Positions 6,898 to 9,971 of a stretch of DNA of 9,971 nucleotides are shown here, in pieces. The position numbers and the translations under genes were made by a program. Source of the DNA: Planctomycetaceae bacterium (GTDB lineage Bacteria > Planctomycetota > Planctomycetia > Planctomycetales > Planctomycetaceae); NCBI GenBank assembly GCA_015487825.1, contig WFOZ01000776.1:1-9971 (forward strand), written 5' to 3'. Below the pieces are notes generated by a model that saw only the letters and a list, made by a program, of their open reading frames with translations, had not been told where the DNA came from and ran no database searches. Position 1 is the first letter of the stretch; every line of letters begins with the position of its first letter.

Positions 6898-7641
6898 ATG
6901 TCTGAAGAAAAATCTTTAAGTGACGCCGCTTCCGGTAACGATGATAATTCACTACCCAAAAGTATTTATCTGGTTTCATACCCTAAAATTGTGTTTATGT
7001 ACCCGACTGTAATCGTGGCTGCAATTGTCGCGATCTGGATGCATATCAATTATGGGCTCAATCCTGAAAATCCGGTGGTTGCCGATTCAACCTCTGTCTT
7101 TCTGGCGACTGCTTTTCTGGCCGTATTTACCCTGAATATGGTTGTTATATCGTTTGATTTTCCTCGAACAACTTCTTTAACCCTCTTTTTCTTTGCGATC
7201 GCGATTGTACTTGGAGGGTATATGTTGCTCGCAAACTTTCCGAATGTTCTTCCTGCAATCAGTTCTATCTTTTCAGGAATCCAGCCGGTTGCCAATGCCC
7301 AGTTCTATTACACACTGGTCCTGATATTTCTGATGCTCTTTATTCTCGTCAAGGTTGGCGTTCAGTTTGATTATTGGGAAGTTCGCCCTAACGAGTTGCT
7401 GCATCATCACGGGTTCCTCAGCGATATGGAGCGGTTTTCTGCACCAAGTTTGAGAATCGATAAAGAGATCAACGATCTGTTTGAATATATGCTTCTCGGC
7501 TCGGGACGCCTGATATTACACCCCAGCAACGAACGCCGGGCAATCGTGCTGGAAAATGTTTTCTTCATCGGAAACAAAGAAAAGACGATCACCAGAATGC
7601 TCGGTGCGCTTCAGGTCCAGGTGCGTGAAGACTCAAACTGA
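6898..7641 (+). CDS. Four-helix membrane protein with bacterial-PH-like C-terminal domain
   Basis: The protein has 247 residues. After a polar, acidic start (1-24) there are four hydrophobic segments at about 31-50, 67-86, 92-114 and 136-157. Then comes a soluble tail (about 158-247) beginning FDYWEVRPNELLHHHGFLSD, with LLGSGRLILHPS and RAIVLENVFFIGNK. Alternating strands, a turn at LGSGRL and a final helix resemble bacterial PH-like (bPH/YdbS-type) domains attached to membrane helices. That resemblance is by eye and moderate. No catalytic motif is seen. It has its own ribosome site (6887-6890) and its own terminator, so it is probably monocistronic. I recognise no named gene; it may be a lineage-restricted membrane protein. 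Confidence 0.7.
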   Translation: MSEEKSLSDAASGNDDNSLPKSIYLVSYPKIVFMYPTVIVAAIVAIWMHINYGLNPENPVVADSTSVFLATAFLAVFTLNMVVISFDFPRTTSLTLFFFAIAIVLGGYMLLANFPNVLPAISSIFSGIQPVANAQFYYTLVLIFLMLFILVKVGVQFDYWEVRPNELLHHHGFLSDMERFSAPSLRIDKEINDLFEYMLLGSGRLILHPSNERRAIVLENVFFIGNKEKTITRMLGALQVQVREDSN

Positions 7642-7649
7642 TGAACGGG

Positions 7650-7685
7650 CGAGCCGGGTCAGTAATGGCCCGGGGCGTTTTGTTT
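7650..7685 (+). terminator. Rho-independent terminator after the PH-like membrane protein gene
   Basis: CCGGGTC (7654-7660) pairs with GGCCCGG (7667-7673), with one U.G, around the loop AGTAAT. CG/CG (7650-7651/7676-7677) extends the stem across a small internal loop. TTTTGTTT (7678-7685) follows. The T-tract runs into the stop codon of convergent smpB (7684-7686). On the - strand no T-run follows, so it appears to work mainly for the + strand gene. Confidence 0.75.
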
Positions 7686-8181
7686 ATCGATTGTTATTCT
7701 TCGGAGACATCGCGGCTCTCATGTCACGATTGGCAGCTTCTTTTTTCAGTCGATCCCGTTTATCGTGTAGTTTGCGACCGCGACCGATCCCGATTTTTAC
7801 CTTCACCATCCCTCGCACAAAATACATCGAAAGCGGGATGAGCGTCAGCCCTTTTTGCTTGGCTGCTTCAGCAAATTTCCGCAATTGTTTGCGATGTAAC
7901 AGTAATTTGCGTTCCCTGCGCGGGATATGATTTCTGATGTTTGCTTGTGGATACTCGCCGATATGACAGCCGAGCAACCACAGTTCGCCGTTTTTCAGGT
8001 GCGCATAGCTTTCTTCAAGTGAAACCTGATTGTTGCGAATGCTTTTCACCTCGCTGCCATGCAGAACGATACCACATTCTAATTCGTCCAGAATTTCGTA
8101 ATCGTGCCTGGCTTTTCGATTGGCGCAGATTCTCTGCGAGCTTGGATCGCTCTTCTTTTTCGGTTTATTCTTTTGAGCCAT
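7684..8181 (-). CDS. smpB: SsrA-binding protein SmpB
   Basis: The protein has 165 residues. It binds tmRNA and delivers it to stalled ribosomes for trans-translation in the cytoplasm. Family marks are clear: NRKARHDYEILDELECGIVL (21-40), GSEVKSIR (42-49), SYAHLKNGELWLL (58-70), RKLLLHRKQL (91-100) and LTLIPLSMYF (112-121). The tail GRGRKLHDKRDRLKK contains H139, the position of the decoding-centre histidine of E. coli SmpB (H136). A lysine-rich N-terminal tail of about 18 residues makes it slightly longer than usual. The C-terminal tail has an extra MRAAMSPKNNNR. The ssrA (tmRNA) gene, often close by, is not seen in this window. It lies downstream of tatC in the same direction but is separated by a palindromic element, so it may have its own promoter. 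The ATG at 8181 has only a weak GAAAG upstream. Confidence 0.95.
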   Translation of the reverse strand: MAQKNKPKKKSDPSSQRICANRKARHDYEILDELECGIVLHGSEVKSIRNNQVSLEESYAHLKNGELWLLGCHIGEYPQANIRNHIPRRERKLLLHRKQLRKFAEAAKQKGLTLIPLSMYFVRGMVKVKIGIGRGRKLHDKRDRLKKEAANRDMRAAMSPKNNNR

Positions 8182-8206
8182 TCTTTCAGCCCTGCCTATT
8201 TTCAGG

Positions 8207-8280
8207 CGTAGGGTCCGCTATTGCAAGACCATGATACTGCTAAATCACTTTGGTTTCGCTCCGCAATAGCGAACCTTACG
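8207..8280. repeat. 74-bp palindromic element between tatC and smpB
   Basis: Eighteen-base arms, 8207-8224 and 8263-8280, are inverted copies with two differences (position 5 of the arm gives G.T on the + strand, position 9 gives C.A). The 38-bp centre has no coding sign. The left arm contains AGGGTCCGC, also found in the hairpin at 953-967. The element fills most of the 109-bp tatC-smpB gap, beginning 26 bp before the smpB start and ending 10 bp after the tatC stop. It could act as a terminator or processing site. Its form suggests a MITE- or REP-like repeat. Confidence 0.6.
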
Positions 8281-8290
8281 GTGTCAGACA

Positions 8291-9394
8291 TTATACATCA
8301 ATATCAGGTTCGCCATCTTCTCCGAACGGGTTGGAAGTCGGGTTCATTCTACACAACCAGATTCCAAATTCGTAGAGGAAAATCAGTGGGAACATCATCA
8401 ACAACATGCTCGATGGATCTGAAGGCGTCAGCAGCATCGACAAGCCTGCGATTACCAGAATCGCAATTCTTCGGTTTTCGCGATAAGCCGATTCCGGGAA
8501 AATATTCAAACGGTTCAAAAAGACCATCACCAGTGGCAACTGAAAACTGATACCGAACATCATTGGTAAAAAGACAGCGAAACTGACCCATTCCGATAAT
8601 CGAATCTGTGGTTGAACGCCAAGCCATGTGTTGAAAGCGAGTAGAAAATCGAGAACAAACGGAAAGACAATATAAAAGCAAAAGATGGCTCCGCTCAGAA
8701 ATAGAACCAGGCTCATCGCCCCGTAGACATAAACAAATTTTCTTTCATGCGGATAAAGTCCGACTGCAACAAACATCCAGATATTATAAAACAGCCACGG
8801 GCTGGAGAGAACAAGGCCGGAAACAATGGAAACCTTTACGAAAGTCATAAAGGCTTCCTGAACATTCAGCGTGACCGGGCGGTTGATGTTTTTGACGACA
8901 TCGCGAAAGATGGAGAATTCCGGGGCCCTGAGATTAATCCGTACGGATTCTGCCGGCTCTTTTTGCCCCGTTGTTTCTTCTGCCGGTTCTTTGACGCGAG
9001 GAAATTGATTGGGAGCCGCTTTGTGGAGTGCATCAAGCAGATCCCGGGTTGAAATCTCGACTTCAACCCGCTCGCCTTCCAACTTGGCCCGCATCTCATT
9101 TTCCAGTTTTTCCTGTTCGTCTTCAGTGGGCTGATTCCACCATTTGTCAAAACGTTCGTAAAAACTTTCGGTCCCCATGTCATCAATTTTGTGATCGAGC
9201 AGGCCATGGCGAATGAGAGCCTTATCAATCGGGCCGCGCACGATCGCAACCATGTAATTGCCGAAACTGAGTGTTAAAATACAGACCACAAACAGACCGG
9301 CCAGTGCGCGGATCATATAATATCGAAGTTCTTCGAGATGATCCCCGAAACTCATGCTGCTATCGTCGAACAAGTCTCGTTGCCTGAGAGACAT
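8291..9394 (-). CDS. tatC: Sec-independent (Tat) translocase subunit TatC with enlarged first periplasmic loop
   Basis: The protein has 367 residues; most TatC proteins have about 250. TatC is the inner-membrane receptor that recognises twin-arginine signal peptides and, with TatA/TatB, exports folded proteins. Visible family marks are HLEELR (19-24) before helix 1 (about 27-52), then VQEAFMTFVKVSIVSGL leading into helix 2. LYPHERK has E217 at the place of the key E. coli E103, and LTPSDPSSMLL has D326 at the place of E. coli D211. The last helix has FLYEFGI. Between helices 1 and 2, residues about 53-177 form a roughly 125-residue loop rich in E, K and D with predicted helices (for example QEKLENEMRAKLEGE). 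In E. coli this loop is a few tens of residues. The start at 9394 has GGAG (9403-9406) eight bases upstream; M14 is a less likely start. No tatA is in the window. Confidence 0.95.
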   Translation of the reverse strand: MSLRQRDLFDDSSMSFGDHLEELRYYMIRALAGLFVVCILTLSFGNYMVAIVRGPIDKALIRHGLLDHKIDDMGTESFYERFDKWWNQPTEDEQEKLENEMRAKLEGERVEVEISTRDLLDALHKAAPNQFPRVKEPAEETTGQKEPAESVRINLRAPEFSIFRDVVKNINRPVTLNVQEAFMTFVKVSIVSGLVLSSPWLFYNIWMFVAVGLYPHERKFVYVYGAMSLVLFLSGAIFCFYIVFPFVLDFLLAFNTWLGVQPQIRLSEWVSFAVFLPMMFGISFQLPLVMVFLNRLNIFPESAYRENRRIAILVIAGLSMLLTPSDPSSMLLMMFPLIFLYEFGIWLCRMNPTSNPFGEDGEPDIDV

Positions 9395-9541
9395 GATATT
9401 TTCTCCGTGATTGTCTTAGTGGAATATTATTCCCTGTGGATTAAAGAGGGAAAACGGTCGGCTGGAGACCATGAGGAGCACTCATTCGAGCAAAAGGAGA
9501 TTCACTCGGGAGAGCGGAATATCACCGCACGCAGACATAAT

Positions 9542-9585
9542 ACCCGGGCAGCAGGGCAGATGCAATCCAATTGTGGATTCCGGGT
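9542..9585 (-). promoter_or_regulatory. Nested hairpin in the putative tatC leader
   Basis: AATCCA (9564-9569) and TGGATT (9574-9579) form a perfect 6-bp stem with a 4-nt loop. ACCCGG (9542-9547) and CCGGGT (9580-9585) close an outer 6-bp stem directly next to it on one side, leaving a 16-nt bulge on the other. It sits about 150-190 nt upstream of the tatC ATG. It may be a leader structure or a remnant of a repeat; there is no match to a known riboswitch that I recognise. Confidence 0.35.
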
Positions 9586-9649
9586 TAAACAGACCTGAGG
9601 GCATCGATTATTGTGCTACTAACGTTAAAAGTTTACGGACGGTACGCAA

Positions 9650-9678
9650 ATTATTTCAGCAAGCAAATGTAATTTCAA
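9650..9678 (-). promoter_or_regulatory. Candidate sigma-70-like promoter for tatC
   Basis: On the - strand, TTGAAA (9673-9678, 5/6 to TTGACA), a 17-bp spacer and AATAAT (9650-9655, 5/6 to TATAAT) form the best promoter-like pair I found in the window. It points towards tatC. Confidence 0.4.
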
Positions 9679-9751
9679 TGAACCATAGAGTTTAGTACCT
9701 TATCAATGAAATGCTGCGCAAAGGTGACCGGATGTGTCAAATCCCTTTCAA

Positions 9752-9896
9752 CTCGTTCCCAAGCTCCTGCTTGGGAACGCACGGCTGAGAAGGTCCTCCT
9801 TCCCACGTGTTTTCGTTCGTTTGAGATGATTTTTCGTTCCGACGTGAAGCAGGAACTTCATTCCCTTGCGTTCCCAAGGTGGACCTTGGGAACGAG
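9752..9896. repeat. 145-bp composite hairpin element with 12-bp terminal inverted repeats
   Basis: The ends CTCGTTCCCAAG (9752-9763) and CTTGGGAACGAG (9885-9896) are perfect inverted repeats. Each end is itself a hairpin: 9754-9764/9769-9779 (11 bp, loop TCCT) and 9869-9880/9883-9894 (12 bp, or 11 bp with a TCCA loop on the - strand). Two inner small hairpins, 9789-9802 (GAAGG-TCCT-CCTTC) and, on the - strand, 9846-9859 (GAAGT-TCCT-GCTTC), carry the same loop. CACGT (9804-9808) and ACGTG (9842-9846) pair around the centre. There is no gene inside. The pattern suggests a non-autonomous REP/BIME-like or MITE-like element, of the type moved by REP-associated (RAYT, Y1) transposases. No such enzyme is in the window. 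Confidence 0.75.
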
Positions 9897-9929
9897 GAAA
9901 TAGGATATGTCAAAAGAATTATTTTGAAC

Positions 9930-9959
9930 CACGAATGAACTCGAATAAACACGAATGAA
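9930..9959. repeat. Three tandem 10-nt units
   Basis: CACGAATGAA, CTCGAATAAA and CACGAATGAA follow each other without spacing; units 1 and 3 are identical and unit 2 differs at two positions. The next bases AATC may continue a degenerate series beyond the window. Similar 10-nt arrays are, from memory, common in non-coding DNA of many bacteria and give rise to spurious short protein predictions. Confidence 0.6.
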
Positions 9960-9971
9960 ATCATTCCATCA

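Larger units (their letters stand above)
9395..9751. other. tatC upstream region and leader, no gene seen
   Basis: These 357 bp upstream of tatC contain only short frames without family resemblance. They hold the tatC ribosome site (GGAG, 9403-9406), a nested hairpin (9542-9585) and a candidate promoter (9650-9678). If that promoter is used, the tatC mRNA would have a leader of about 250 nt. No tRNA or tmRNA-like structure was recognised. Confidence 0.5.

Noticed and set aside
8291..9394. TatC substrate link to the oxidoreductase in the same window
   Set aside because: The oxidoreductase has a Sec-type signal without twin arginines, and the genes are over 4 kb apart, so the co-location is probably chance.
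9395..9751. tmRNA gene near smpB/tatC
   Set aside because: No tRNA-Ala-like acceptor or tag reading frame could be recognised, although ssrA is sometimes near smpB.
9752..9896. CRISPR array
   Set aside because: The repeated units are inverted hairpins, only two full copies exist, spacing is irregular and no cas genes are present.
9737..9964. A 75-residue - strand frame (MISFVFIRVHSWFK...) at the right end
   Set aside because: It is a translation of the 10-nt array and the composite hairpin element; such FIRVHSWFK-type peptides are a typical artefact of these repeats.

Overview
The window looks like a chromosomal segment from a planctomycete, probably of the Planctomycetaceae/Rubinisphaera-Gimesia type. 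This is an inference from gene content, not from a search. The pointers are an exported FAD-dependent oxidoreductase flanked by carbohydrate-binding-like modules, an atypical Nramp-like transporter, a TatC with a greatly enlarged first periplasmic loop, and several palindromic dispersed-type repeats between genes. No phage, integrase, transposase, CRISPR, rRNA or tRNA signal was seen.

Layout from left to right: (1) the 3' end of an HrpA-type RNA helicase on the + strand (1-950), closed by a long GC-rich hairpin. (2) A convergent small gene for a protein with 26 cysteines (1033-1509, - strand). It joins a TSO1/MSL2-like CXC zinc cluster to a CTCHY-like zinc finger, both better known from eukaryotes. 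(3) A 146-bp inverted-repeat element (1565-1710) directly upstream of that gene and directly downstream of the next. (4) A large secreted FAD-dependent oxidoreductase (1731-4010, -). (5) A divergent regulatory region (4011-4346). (6) A + strand pair of membrane-protein genes, an Nramp-like transporter (4347-6092) and a DUF423 protein (6145-6588), probably co-transcribed. (7) A roughly 300-bp gap, then a four-helix membrane protein with a bacterial-PH-like tail (6898-7641) ending in an intrinsic terminator. (8) Convergent smpB (7684-8181, -) and, upstream of it, tatC (8291-9394, -), separated by a 74-bp palindromic element. (9) A non-coding right end (9395-9971) with a likely tatC promoter and leader, a 145-bp composite hairpin element (9752-9896) and a short 10-nt tandem repeat.

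The genes do not form one pathway. HrpA and SmpB belong to RNA and translation quality control, and TatC to protein export. The oxidoreductase is an exported enzyme, and the transporter and DUF423 gene form a small membrane operon. The most unusual items are the CXC/CTCHY cysteine-rich protein and the palindromic repeat at 9752-9896. In that repeat the two outer hairpins differ by a compensatory base-pair change, which suggests that the fold itself is maintained. I saw no multi-gene defence or biosynthetic system.
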